Shown one piece after another: positions 1-10,744 of a stretch of 64,000 nucleotides of DNA; the stretch's first letter is position 1, and each line of letters begins with the position of its first letter. This DNA is from Platanthera guangdongensis (taxonomy: Eukaryota > Streptophyta > Magnoliopsida > Asparagales > Orchidaceae). The notes beneath the pieces are model-generated. The model was not told the origin of the DNA. It searched no databases and saw only the letters and a program-made list of their open reading frames with translations. The stretch lies in assembly GCA_039583875.1 (NCBI GenBank), contig CM077166.1:77230564-77294563 (forward strand). The letters run 5' to 3'. Both the position numbers and the translations under genes were made by a program.

Positions 1-1083
1 GAAACATCTTCCTCCAGTTCAAGTGAAGAAGAGGAAGAATCCAGATCCAAGGAGGTGTGCCTTATGGCAATTGATGCCTCCAGGAGCAATTCTGGATCAG
101 AAGAAGAATCATAAGATGAAGCTGCCTCCGACTCAGAGGCAGATCAGGTTATTTCTAGCTTTGACTTTAATTCTGATTTATTTAAAACTGAATTCAAAAC
201 AATATGCTTAGACTTAATCAACTCAGAAAAGGAAATAAAAACTCTTAGAGAGAGATAAAGAAGTCTAGAATTAGTTAATTCCGAAAACATTAAGCTAACA
301 GACCAATTAACTCTAGCAAATGAACAAATAATTAAACTAAAATCTGAATTATGTGAGGCCAAGCAACTTGAGCAATCTCTCAATGGGAGAAGCCTCAAGC
401 TGATGGACATCACAAGCACAGTGAATGCCAGATTAAATGGCAAGCTGGGCTTTGGTGCTTCATCAAGCTTACCCCCCATAGTTAAGAAAAATATTCTTTC
501 AACCCACATCAAGTTTATATCTGCAAAGGAAAAAGAAAAGTTAATAGACAAACTAATGTCAGAAAACAATCCTAGACCCATAGACAAGAGAAACAAAAAT
601 CTAAAAACAGCAAATAAAAACAAAGTTCAGCAGCATTCGTCGAACAGAGATCGACGAAATGTGGCCAGTTCGTCGAACCCAGATTGACGAATGCTGAACG
701 CAAACTTCAGTTATAATAATTCGTCTAACTGCGATCGACGAACTGTGTATGGTTTGTCGAGCAGAGGTCGACGAACTTGGGGTGCAGAAAATGACTACTG
801 TCATTCTTTAAGCAGAGATCGACGATCTCATCCCTATTCATCGAACTCTGGTCTACGAACTTACAACAATTCATCGAACCCAGAAAGACCAAACTCAAAT
901 CATTTCTCTTACAAAAATATTAAGCCAATTAATAAGACATTTAATCCAGTAGCTGATTGGGTAATTCCACCTAGGAGATATCACCCTTTAGGTTATAAAT
1001 CTCAACCTGCTTTATCAGTTATTTCCAGCTTTACTTTTCAACAAAACAAAGGACCCAAGGTAACCTGGGTTAAGAACAATTGA
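1..1083 (+). pseudogene. gag: Element A gag, 3' part, with stop codons
   Basis: Frame 1 encodes the end of a copia Gag: a Ser/Glu-rich stretch near residues 1-25, a likely coiled coil (about residues 60-125, rich in Leu, Lys and Glu), then a Ser/Arg-rich stretch and a tail ending WVKNN before TGA at 1081-1083. The acidic and coiled-coil layout is usual for large copia Gag proteins. In-frame stops lie at 109, about 256 and 685. No CCHC zinc knuckle is visible in this part. Where related Gags often have one, this copy has DNA repeats that translate to SSNRDRR-like units. pol begins in another frame just downstream, so a frameshift separates the two. The N-terminus is outside the window. Confidence 0.72.
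634..892 (+). repeat. Dispersed palindromic TCGTCGAAC/GATCGACGAA repeat inside gag
   Basis: About seven copies of a 22-24 bp near-palindrome occur at about 634, 667, 718, 751, 807, 835 and 869. Each starts TTCGTCGAAC-like and ends GATCGACGAA-like. Spacers differ, so this is a clustered rather than strictly tandem repeat. Most copies stay in one reading frame and encode repeated SSN-DRR-type residues. The same motif recurs at 4290-4560 and in the putative A LTR. Confidence 0.85.
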
Positions 1084-1108
1084 ATTTTGTTTTTCCTGGC
1101 AGGTATAG

Positions 1109-4100
1109 GTGAAGTCCTATCCAACATCAAACCAGCAATGGTATCTGGATAGTGGGTGCTCAAAGCACATGACAGGAAACAAGGAGAATTTCACATCCTT
1201 CAAAGCCAAACTTGGACCTAAAGTAATATTTGGTGATTCAAACTTTGGACTAACAAAAGGATTTGGTGCAGTCCAGATTGGCTCAGTCACATTCAAGGAA
1301 GTAGCTTATGTGGAAGGACTGAAGCACAACTTAATCAGCATCAGTCAACTGTATGATGAAGGCTACCAAGTGACTTTCAACAAATCCTCATACAAAATCA
1401 AATCAGAGGACAACACAACTGTGTTGATAGGTAAAAGGAAAGGTAACATTTATCTTGTAGATTTTCTTCCAACTAAGGTAGATATATGCTTGTTCAATTC
1501 CATTTGTAGACCTAATAAACTATGTCATAAAAGATTAGGACATATAAACCTTAGAAACATTACTAGGCTATCCAAGGACAACCTTGTTAGAGGACTACCT
1601 TCTGGCCCCTACAAGAAGGAAGGACTTTACAGGGCTTGTCAATTAGGCAAGCAAACCAAAAATAGCTTTAAGTCACTTAATAAGAGTGATTCACCTAGGA
1701 TTTTGTATCTATTACACATGGATCTCTTTGGACCCATTACAGTACAAAGATTAGGAGGGAAATCTTATACTTTAATAGTTGTAGATGACTTCTCTAGATT
1801 CACATGGGTGTTCTTTCTGAGGAATAAGTCTGATAACTTTAAGTGTTTGACACAGTTTCTCAAATGCATACAGAGTGAGTTCAATACTCACATTGCCCTG
1901 ATCAGAAGTGATCATGGGACAGAGTTTTATTCTCTTCTTATGCAAGAGTTCTGTCAAGGTGAAAGGATCAGACACACTTTTTCAGCTCCTAGAACTCCTC
2001 AACAAACTAGGGTAGCTGAAAGGAAAAATAGAACCCTTATTGAATCTACTACTACATTATTGTCAGATGCTCATCTTCCTCTATCCTTTTGGGCAGAGGC
2101 AGTGAACACCTCCAACTATGTGTTGAATAGAAGTTTGATATATAAGCTGCAGGGCAAGACTCCCTATGAATTACTCAAAGGGAAGAAACCTAAAGTAGAT
2201 TATTTTAAAATTTTTGGTTGTATTTGTTACATTCACAATAATGACAAGAGATACATAACAAAATTTCAAGCTAAAGCTGATGAAGGAGTGTTTCTGGGAT
2301 ACTCCATGATCAGTAAAGCTTATAGGGTGTATAACAAATCAACTTTTAAAATTGAAGAATCTGTTCATGTATCTTTTGATGAAGCTAACATGTCACATAA
2401 GGAGAAAGAGATTTCTACCAATAGCTTATTGCAGGTACCTCAACTGTGTGAGTCTATGGATGGACTAAACCTCACCCAAGAGGTATCAAACCATCCTACT
2501 CCACAAGTTACTGAAGAAAGTGAAGAAGAAATTCAAGAGGAAGTGGCTGAACTTCCCTCAATAGCTAGTACCATTTCCCAAGAGGAATTAATTACAGAAG
2601 CTGTTGCCCAACCAACTCCACAAACTAATCTTGTCACACTTAGAGATCACCCAAGATCTCAAGTGATTGGAGACATTTCAGCAGCTGTACAGACAAGACA
2701 TCAACTCAACCAAGTCTTGATGCATGCCTGTTTTCTCTCTCAAATTGAACCTCTCACCATTCATGAGGCAGAGCAAGATCCCCACTGGATCATTGTAATG
2801 CAAGAGGAACTAAATCAATTTGAGAGATGTAAAGTTTGAGATTTGGTTCCAAGACCCCATAACTACCCAGTTATTGGAACCAAATGGGTCTACAGGAACA
2901 AGTTGGATGCTCAAGGCAACATAGTGAGGAACAAGGCTAGGCTTGTTGCTCAAGGCTACAGGCAAGAGGAAGGAATTGATTATGACCAAACCTTTGCCCC
3001 TGTTGCAAGGTTATAGGCCATAAGAATATTCCTTGTCTATGCAGCTCACAAGAGATTCAAGGTCTACCAAATGGATGTCAAGAGTGCATTTCTGAATGGA
3101 GTACTTCAAGAAGAAGTTTATGTAGAACAACCTCCAGGTTTTATCTCTCCAACTCAACCCTCTTTTGTTTTTAAATTGCATAAAGCTCTCTATGGTTTAA
3201 AGCAAGCTCCAAGATCTTGGTATGAGACCCTAGCAAGCTTTCTTTTAGAGCATAAATTTACAAGAGGAACCATGGATAAAACACTGTTCACTAGACATTA
3301 TAAGGACCAAATTTTATTAGTATAAATATATGTGGATGACATCATTTTTGGGTCTACTAATCCCAAATTGTGCAAGAGGTTTGCTAACCTCATGCATTCT
3401 AAATTTGAGATGAGTAGCATGGGTGAGCTTTCCTACTTCCTTGGTCTCCAAGTGAAGTAGCTCCCAAATGGTATCTTCCTCTCCCAAGCTAAGTATGCTA
3501 AAGTGCTTATCAAAAAGTTTGGGATGGGTGATGCTTCAGGGATGAAAACCCCTATGGCTACAAATGCTGTTGTGGATTCTGATGTAGCAGGGAAACCTGT
3601 AGATCAGAGAAAGTATAAGGCAATTATTGGATCCCTATTATACCTCACAGCTAGCAGACCTGATATAATGTTTGCCACATGCCTTTGTGCTAGGTTCCAA
3701 GTGAACCCTAAAGAATCTCACCTTATTTTCTTAAAAAGAATTTTGAGATATATAAAGAGTTGCCCTAGTCTAGGACTATGGTATCCTGTAGAGTCAGAGT
3801 TTGAGTTAACTGGATACTCAGATGCTGACTATGCTGGATGTAGAGTGGACAGGAAGAGTACCTCCGGAACTTGCCAGTTCCTAGGTATGAGACTTGTCTC
3901 CTGGTTTTGTAAAAAGCAGACAACTGTGTCTACATCAACTACAGAAGCAGAATACATGGCTGCTGGCAGCTGCTGCTCACAGATGTTATGGATACAAAAT
4001 AAACTCTTAGACTATGGTGTCAACTTAAATAATTCAACATTATTTTGTGATAATACTAGTGCTATTACTATAGCACAGAATCCAGTTCACCATTCTAGGA

Positions 4101-4282
4101 CTAAACATATTAAAATAAGACATCATTTCATTAGAGATAATGTAGACAAAAAGAAAATTAACTTAATCCATATTCCTACTGATTTATAGAGAGCAGACAT
4201 TTTCACCAAGCCATTGGATGAGAAAACCCATCTGTTCTTTATAAATCAACTGGGCATGACTAATGGAAAAGAGTTAACCTAG
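1109..4282 (+). pseudogene. pol: Element A pol: protease, integrase, reverse transcriptase, RNase H (five premature stops)
   Basis: One frame runs without frameshift from about 1109 to the final TAG at 4280-4282. Stops interrupt it at 2837 (TGA), 3014 (TAG), 3323 (TAA), about 3458 (TAG) and 4187 (TAG). Domains in order: aspartic protease with active site LDSGCSKHMTG; GAG-pre-integrase zinc finger with two His and one Cys of the usual Cys pair (YRAC instead of CxxC); integrase core with HMDLFGP, DDFSRFTW, RSDHGTEF and AERKNRT; RT with YVDD at 3329-3340; RNase H with YSDADYAG and the closing ADIFTKPL motif. The family normally makes one long polyprotein cut by its own protease. Each stop is one substitution away from a sense codon usual at that place, so decay was by point mutation. 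Confidence 0.93.
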
Positions 4283-4289
4283 TTTCTGT

Positions 4290-4560
4290 TTGCATTCGAC
4301 GAATTTTCTAGAGTTCGTCGAACGGAGTTCGACGAATTAGGGAAAGTTTGAGAGATTCTCGTCGAACAAAGATCGACGAATTCTCTGTACGTGGAAACAA
4401 TTTTCGTCGACCGGAGATCGACGAACTTTGCTTCAGAAGACATTTCGTCGAACGGAGTTGGACGAACTGTGTTCGATTCTTCTGAATGAGATCGACGAAT
4501 TATTTGTCTACAATTTATTTCGTCGACCCGAGTTCGAAGAATTTTTCATTTTTTCGTGGA
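4290..4560 (+). repeat. TCGTCGA/TCGACGAA repeat cluster between pol and ORF3
   Basis: This non-coding stretch just after the pol stop holds about six spaced copies of the same near-palindrome as in gag (TTCGTCGAAC, GGAGTTCGACGAA and GATCGACGAA variants). The element thus carries the motif in coding DNA, in this intergenic leader and in the putative LTR. No ORF is supported here. Confidence 0.85.
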
Positions 4561-4684
4561 ACGGAGCTTGTCGATTCATATTCTGGAAAACTTATATCTA
4601 GGTTTTCTTCGACCTCCGTCCCACGCTTTCAGTTCTTTTGCTCTTGATCGCCGTTTTTCTCTGTGTTTTTCCTGCAGGTCATCA

Positions 4685-5544
4685 ATGGCGATTCTAGCAA
4701 GCACGTTGGCAGCAATGAAGTTTGATATAGGGTTCGATATGGACTTTGATTCTTTTCAACATTCGGACCCCATCTTTCTGTATATCTTGGAATTACTGGA
4801 AGAACTGAATCTGAAGGATTTCATGACCCAGAGAATTAAACTGCATGGTACTAAAATAAGAGAATGGGTATATACATCTACAATTTCTGAAGAAGATGTT
4901 TTGACCAACAATATAGGGAATACTGCTGTTTCCCTCTCTCCCGCGATTCTGTCTGAGATTTTTGGTTTGGTGAATGGAGAAGACAATATAGACATGGATT
5001 CTGAAGAGATTGGTGATATGTTGGAGCTAATGGTTTTTTCAGGGAGCAACTCTAACAAACTGTTGAAGAAGCAACTGTCCACCGCCTACCAATTTCTGGC
5101 AGACATCGTAGGGAAAGTGCTAATGGGAAAGTACTCAGCGCTTGACTACATAACCCGACACGAATTTCTGGTTATGTGCGCCGTGGTGAATAAGAGACGT
5201 GTCAACTGGGGCACAATCTTCTTTGAATTGGTCAAGAAGAAGAATAGTAAGAAGGAAGTCTGCTTCGGCAGAATTTTGGGAATATTTCTCAAGGAGAAGG
5301 TTGCTGAATGTATGGTCTCCCCGACCATCTTCATAAATGCCAGCAAGCGCCTCACTTGCGCTCTGTTTGGCAGGTGGGAGAGGACTATCTCCAAGCCCTC
5401 AAAGGCTTCTTCCTCTTCCATCCAACCTTCTGAGAGCACAAGGGCTGTAAAGGACACTCCCCTCCCTGCTGAAGAGGTCCTTCCGTCTCAACCCTCTCTT
5501 CCAGCACCCCTTCCTCCACAGAAGCCACCACTTGTGCCTACCCC
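4685..5544 (+). pseudogene. Element A ORF3, N-terminal part, interrupted by element B
   Basis: ATG 4685 is preferred because the longer open frame upstream starts only at GTG in repeat DNA. The protein begins MAILAST and has a globular region of about 230 residues with alternating helical and hydrophobic segments (for example LSPAILSEIFGL and YQFLADIVGKVLMG). A Ser/Pro-rich linker then begins near residue 240. The globular part resembles the 'putative plant transposon protein' domain found in retroelement-linked plant ORFs; this is recognised by eye and not certain. Function is unknown. No stop falls between 4685 and the insertion point. The frame is cut at 5544 by B and resumes at 16239 in the same frame. 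Confidence 0.68.
5540..5544. repeat. Left target-site duplication of B (ACCCC)
   Basis: Five bases ACCCC sit directly before TGTAACGCCC, the 5' LTR start. The same five follow the 3' LTR at 16239-16243. Five-base duplications are usual for Ty3/gypsy integrases. Confidence 0.96.
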
Positions 5545-5922
5545 TGTAACGCCCCTGCTTTTTTCGGCATTACTGTCTCCCCTGGTTGGCATCTTTGTGA
5601 CGTAAGGGCGTTACTCTAGCGTTCAGTTGGTGGCGCGTCGCCGTTAGTGCGCTTTCACGTCTCGTCGATTCAGTTGGCCGAATTCTTGAATCTTTGGCAG
5701 AAACGAAAATTTTCATATTTTGAAAGCTTAATTGATAGTCTTTTTTCTGTCTTGCTCGTCCAGTTCGTCGAACCAACCTTGCTATGTCGATTTTATCTTA
5801 TTTTATCCTCTGGGTTCGAGTTTGACGATGGTTAGTTTTTCTGGGCATTGTTTGGAGGTTGACGATCGTCGAGCTCCACGCTTGCCGTGCTGGCTCGACG
5901 AGTCGTCGAGCGGGGCCATCTG

Positions 5923-6361
5923 GTGTCGACACTTTGTGTTGACACCGCTGGCTATCGGTGTCGACACTGCGGTGTCGACACTACCGGCCGGTGTCGACAC
6001 AGTGTGTCGACACCGCTGGCTGTCGGTGTCGACACTACTGTGTCGACACTGCCGGCCGGTGTCGACACAACGTGTCGACACCGCTGGCTGTCGGTGTCGA
6101 CACTGCTGTGTCGACACTGCCGGCCGGTGTCGACACAGTGTGTCGACACCGCTGGCTGTCGGTGTCGACACTGCTGTGTCGACACTGCCGGCCGGTGTCG
6201 ACACAGTGTGTTGACACCGCTGGCTGTCGAGTGTCGACACTGTGGTGTCGACACTGCCGGCTGGTGTCGACACAGGTGTGTCGACACCGCTGGCTGGCGG
6301 GTGTCGACACTACTGTGTCGACACTGCCGGCTGGTGTCGACACAAGCGTGTCGACACCGCT
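5923..6361 (+). repeat. 68-bp tandem array of GTGTCGACAC palindromes in B 5' LTR
   Basis: About 6.5 copies of a 68-bp unit. Each unit holds four near-perfect GTGTCGACAC palindromes about 17 bp apart, so the array is a four-fold higher-order repeat of a roughly 17-bp monomer. Joining pieces include CTGCCGGCCG and CGCTGGCTGTCG. The centre of each palindrome is GTCGAC, which contains a CpG. The array ends about 65 bp before the TATA box, so it lies in U3. Confidence 0.97.
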
Positions 6362-6424
6362 GTTCTGTGGTGCGTCGGCACCACCGGTCCGGTGTAGTTG
6401 AACCCGGTCCTTGCAGCTGTTGAG

Positions 6425-6432
6425 TATTTATA
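6425..6432 (+). promoter_or_regulatory. TATA box of B 5' LTR
   Basis: TATTTATA in a GC-rich context, 65 bp after the palindrome array. The 3' LTR has TATTTAAA at the matching place. The position fits an LTR U3/R promoter; transcription itself is not shown. Confidence 0.6.
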
Positions 6433-6978
6433 CCCTACTTCTCCTTATCTTTATCCGACCTAGGTTTCTCCTGCTTTCCGTCCAAGAGCGGCGTGCGCGG
6501 AGAAGTTTGCCATCCGTGCCTCTCCCGGCGATCACCGACGGAGCTCCGGTGCTCGGTTTTTCCCGCCGATCGTGGATCTGGAAGGCTCTCGTCGAGAGCT
6601 ACGCCCTTGGGTCATCTTTCATCCAGATTTCGGCTCCTATCGCGACGCGTGGAGATTTGGAGAGTTTTTCTGGTAAACCGAGGCAAGTAGTGTTCTTGCT
6701 CTCCCTTTTGTTCTTGATTCTAAATTCCTACCTTCCTTTTGTTTCTACACTTGTTGAGTTTATCATATTTCGACGGTAGAGATACTTGTTCTGAACTCCT
6801 AACTTGTTTTCCCCTCTATTTCTGGAATTTGTGACTTTATGTCCCTTAAGTTTTAATCTCAAAATCTTCTTGTTCTTTGAAACGCCCTTATGCAGCCCAC
6901 TTGGTCGGCTATCCCTTGAGTTCATGGTGAAGAATAAGCATAAATGAACACTGCTTGTATAATTATGTAACTAAGGAA

Positions 6979-7121
6979 ATTCAGATGAACTATGCGCGTT
7001 GGGGTCCTCCCTCGGCATAGTGTTTTATATTCAGATGAACTATGTGCGTTGGGGTCCTCCCTCGCATAGTGTTTCATACTCGGATAGGCTGTGCGCGTTG
7101 GGGTTCCTCCCTCGGCATGGT
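6979..7121 (+). repeat. Three 49-bp direct repeats in B 5' LTR
   Basis: Three consecutive copies share CTATGCGCGTTGGGGTCCTC with small changes, followed by CCTCGGCATAGTGTT. The third copy is more diverged (GGCTGTGCGCGTTGGGG). The set recurs in the 3' LTR at about 15160-15301. It is downstream of the TATA box, so likely transcribed. Confidence 0.85.
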
Positions 7122-8058
7122 AATTACTAATGAAAGATTGGACTTCAGTTGCTGATGCTTGTTCTTTTTTTTGTATATAAAATGCTTAGCATTTCTTGCT
7201 CGGCTAGTTTTACTGTTGCTCATTTTTACTGTGTTGACCGTTTTGTTACAGTCACCTTTTCTTTCATTCTCCTCTACTTAGAGGTTTGTGTAGTCTACTT
7301 TTAGTTTTGCTCTACTTGTGACTTGCTTCTGAGGTGTTCTTCTTTTGAATGCCTCAGGATCAGAGCTGTAGCTGGTTTAGCTGACAGACTTGGGCTTCTG
7401 GTGCTGCTGGTTCCTGTGGCTGTTTGTTTCCACCTCCGAGTTTGAGGTAGTTGCATTGTTTAGACTTGGCTGTTTTTCTTCTTTCTATGGGTTCGTGTCA
7501 GTTGTTGACGCCCATAGACTTTAGCTTTCCTGTGTTAGACTGCTTGCTGCTCTCACTACTGTTACTTTTTACCTGGTGGTTCTTGCTCTTCTGGGAAGGA
7601 TTTATGCTAGGGTGCATTCCAGTTATTTTAAACCTTAAAATATTACTATATGTACTCATGCATTTCATATTTGTAAAACTAAAGAACTATTTTTCCTTAT
7701 AGCATAAAGACTACCTTTTTATGTATACTATATTCACCTTAGAGTCGTGCATACCATGGGTCGTCCCCCGGGGACACCTATGCTCGTTTAGGGTGTCAAA
7801 TTAATTGAACCAAAGTATTTTCCGCTGCGTATAAATATACTGTTATCTGTGGACTAGCTGATCCACCGTGCCGAGGGATACGGCCTTTCAACATAACTGT
7901 TTTTCTACCATTATTAATCAACGTTTTTCCTTAAAAACAAAGGTCTGGAGTTTTGCCTGGGCGTGTGCAGTTATCCCCTGCATGACGTGGCATCACGGCA
8001 CGTGTTTTCTCTTGCTCTGATACGATTTCATCATTGAGAAAATGCGGGTTGTGACAGT

Positions 8059-8070
8059 TGGTATCAGAGG
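8059..8070 (+). other. B primer-binding site, initiator Met-tRNA
   Basis: TGGTATCAGAGG begins two bases after the 5' LTR. Eleven of these bases match the complement of the plant initiator Met-tRNA 3' end (TGGTATCAGAGCC). It sets the 5' LTR boundary and strand. Confidence 0.92.
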
Positions 8071-8863
8071 GAGGTTTTGCAAGAGGGTTGGTTGCTTGAC
8101 CAAACCAGTCGAACAACTTTCCCTTAAGCAAAACCCTAGTTGTATCATTGCATTGCATACACACACCAATATGTCATCAGTAGATTTTGATGGAAGCACG
8201 AACACTACACTCATAGCATGATAAGAAGTATACGGGGCATATTATGTAGTATGAGATGCATAATATGTGTTTGTATATTGATCCACCATAGGTGGCAACA
8301 TGTGACGGTTATGCAGTATGGGATGCATAACCATCATCACATGGATGCCCATTAGCGCGTTTTCTTTCTTCGTTGCATACAATATTATGTAGTATGGGAT
8401 GCATAATATTGAATGTATACGCCGCTCATAGCATGCACTAAGGCCTTATTGTAGTAAGCATAACACTGCATACATAGCATATCATTGCATAAGCACACGT
8501 GCCAAGTTAAAGATCTGCATGATGACATATGTACACTCATACCTTGGGATGAAATTTATACATTCATGCATTCATATTATAGGCACAAGCTAGAAGCATA
8601 ACATCATTTTATGATTTCCTAGAGCAAGGTAACAGTAGGTGCAAGTATCGGTTCTTTTTCGACCTGATCTGAGTTTGTCCGCTCCGGATCTGAACTGTGT
8701 CAGGGTATGCTAGTTTCTAGCTTCAGTGTCCTAAGCTAGGTCCTTGATAAGCCTTTTTTTCGTATCGGTCAATGTGAATCTGAAATAGTGTGTTTTAGGG
8801 AATGCTTTCCCAGTTTGTGGTGTCTTAGGCAAGGTCTGACTAGATCTTCGTTTGTTCTGTAGA
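8071..8863 (+). other. B untranslated leader with three stem-loops
   Basis: The 793 bp between primer site and gag have no credible ORF. Three hairpins lie at 8238-8267, 8299-8343 and 8381-8410. Stems differ (CATATTATG with CATAATATG; GGTTATGC with GCATAACC plus an outer CATGTGA/TCACATG; AATATTATG with CATAATATT), while the loop keeps AGTATGRGATG. A small perfect hairpin CCACCATAGGTGG lies at 8283-8295. Leaders of LTR elements often hold dimerisation or packaging structures; that role here is inference. Confidence 0.75.
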
Positions 8864-9955
8864 ATGCCGCCTAAGCGCGTTGCGACGAGGTCGACCCCCC
8901 AGTCAGAGGGCGAGTCTTCAGGTGCCCAGAGCGAAGCGGTGATCGAAGAGCTGAGGCTAAGTAATGAGACCCTGGCAAAGCAGATGGTGGACATGCAGTC
9001 CCAGATGCAATCGATGTTGGCTGTCATCTCTGGGCAGCAGTCCAGAGCACAGGGTCCTGCTGTGGACCAAGCAGTTCCTATCCCCCCTGCTGCTCTAGTT
9101 CCCCCAGTTGCGTTGCTGCCTGAGATGAATTTCATTTCTCACTTCCAGCGTTTAGGACCCCCGTCGCATGACGGTAGGGCAGACTTCATGGCATTGGATG
9201 ACTGGATTATTGCTATGGAAGAAATGTTTTCCTACTCTGGCGTTTCTCCCAATCAAAAGGTGATGATTGTGGCTTATCAACTCAAGGGCCTTGCGAAGAG
9301 TTGGTGGATCAGAGAAAAAGAGAACCTTTCAGAGGGGTGCTCGTGGGAATCATTCAGGAGTTTGTTACTAAAGAAGTTCCTACCATCGGTCGAGCGAAAC
9401 CGCCTCATGAATAGTTTCCTACACCTGAAGCAGCGGCAACTCACTGTTGGTGAGTACGAAGTCGAGTTTGGCAAGCTCAGTCGTTTCGCCCCAGACCTGA
9501 TAGCATCTGAAGAAGGCAGAGTGAAGAGTTTTTTGGGTGGTCTGAGGTATGATATCCAGCAGTTGGTTAGTGCCTACAAGTCGGAGACCTTTGCCGAAGT
9601 AGTTGAAGCTGCCTTAAAGGTTGAGGCGATAGAAAATGCGAAGAATCGGGGATCGCTTGCAAAGAAGGACAAGAGGAAATCTGACTATGGAGGAAGTGCG
9701 AGGGCACCTGGCCCTGCAGTGAAGAAGGAAAGAAGAGAGGTGTGTAGCTTCTGTGGTAAGACGGGGCACTCTCTCGATAGGTGTTTTAAGAGATTGGATG
9801 CGCAGAAGCTGTCTCAGGTGCATGCGATCCAAGATGCTCCCAAAGGGGGTCCTGTCTGTTCTTATTGTCAGAGGAGTGGACATGATGTGGCCCGTTGTCG
9901 CAAGAAGGCTGGAGCCTGTTATCTCTGTGGCCTAAAGAGGACACATGAGGGCTAA
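8864..9955 (+). pseudogene. gag: B gag: capsid and zinc knuckles, frameshift in third knuckle
   Basis: The ATG at 8864 starts MPPKRVATRS; the open frame upstream has only a TTG. Residues about 20-60 form a coiled-coil-like stretch, then a Pro-rich linker, then the retrotransposon Gag domain (about 90-260, with WWIREKEN and LPSVERNRLMNSFLHLKQ). Two CCHC knuckles follow: CSFCGKTGHSLDRC and CSYCQRSGHDVARC. A third starts CYLCG, but the frame shifts near 9930 and stops at 9955; its His and last Cys (HMRANC) continue in another frame. Open reading continues there through a Pro-rich linker to about 10100. Gag forms the particle and binds the RNA. Confidence 0.9.
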
Positions 9956-10165
9956 TTGCCCGCAGAGCCAGCCTGCGCTGCATGCAGTCCCGTTGCAGAC
10001 CTTACCGCCTCCCCCGCCTCTCGCGGACAAAGGAAAAGGAAAGTTGAATGTGCTGACCAAGGAGGAGGCCCAATCATCGACTCAGGTGATCGCAGGTTAG
10101 TCTCTGACTCGGCTAGTTATTCCTTTTAGTGGATATATGGTTTCTGCATATTAGTTTCGCGCGCT

Positions 10166-10744
10166 GTGTGTTTAGGTGAATTTAAGGTGAAGAATAAGTG
10201 GGCGCGCGTTTTGTTCGATTCGGGTGCTACTCATTCTTTTGTGGCAAGAAGTTTTGTGGACCGTCATCGTTGGGATCTCGACCAGTTAGACACCTCCATA
10301 GATGTCAAATTTCCTTCAGGAGAGTTGGTGAGGTCAAGCCAGGGTATCCAAAAGTTCCCCATCTCCCTAGGCGGGTTTCTGGCGATTGCGGATCTGAAGG
10401 TGCTAGATCTGGTGGACTTTGATGTAATTTTGGGCATGGACTGGTTGTCCAGCTATGATGCTGTCATTCAGTGCAAGCTCAAGCGCTTGGATTTCAATGG
10501 TAGCAATGGCCAGCCCATGAGTGTGTATGGTTTGCCGCATCTGGAGTCTCCGATCATTTCTGCGGTGCGTGCTCGTATATTTCTAGAGTCTGGCTGTGAT
10601 TCTTTTCTTGTCTCTGTTTCTGTTCTGGGAGCTGCACCGGTTGAGCCTCGGGTAGAGGACGTTTCTGTGGTGTGCGAGTTTCTGGATGTTTTTCGGATAG
10701 CCTTCCTGGAATTCCTCCTGAGAGAGAGATGGAGTTTGTTATAG
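10166..10744 (+). pseudogene. pol: B aspartic protease (part of broken gag-pol)
   Basis: The frame has active site VLFDSGATHSF near residue 17 and the second conserved block ILGMDWLSSYDAVI near 93-106, typical of Ty3/gypsy retropepsins that cut the polyprotein. The start is arbitrary (GTG), as the domain belongs to a longer polyprotein. It shares the gag frame, but stop codons lie between the two. The frame shifts near 10695 by one base, after which RT continues in frame 1; the last residues of this frame are a shadow. Confidence 0.88.

Larger units (their letters stand above)
5545..8056 (+). repeat. B 5' LTR (2512 bp)
   Basis: It starts TGTAACGCCC after the duplication and ends GTTGTGACA just before the primer site. 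It contains a 68-bp palindrome-rich tandem array (5923-6361), a TATA box (6425) and three 49-bp repeats (about 6979-7121). Short ORFs inside it are open in several frames only because the repeat unit lacks stops. No gene is supported here. Confidence 0.94.

Noticed and set aside
5732..6423. Long overlapping ORFs on both strands in the B 5' LTR (also 13844-14603)
   Set aside because: They arise because the 68-bp unit has no stop in several frames. The translations are Cys/Arg/His or Ser/Thr repeats on both strands, not proteins.
8238..8410. CRISPR-like reading of the repeated stem-loops
   Set aside because: Only three copies, unequal spacing, stems of different sequence and a plant retroelement context.
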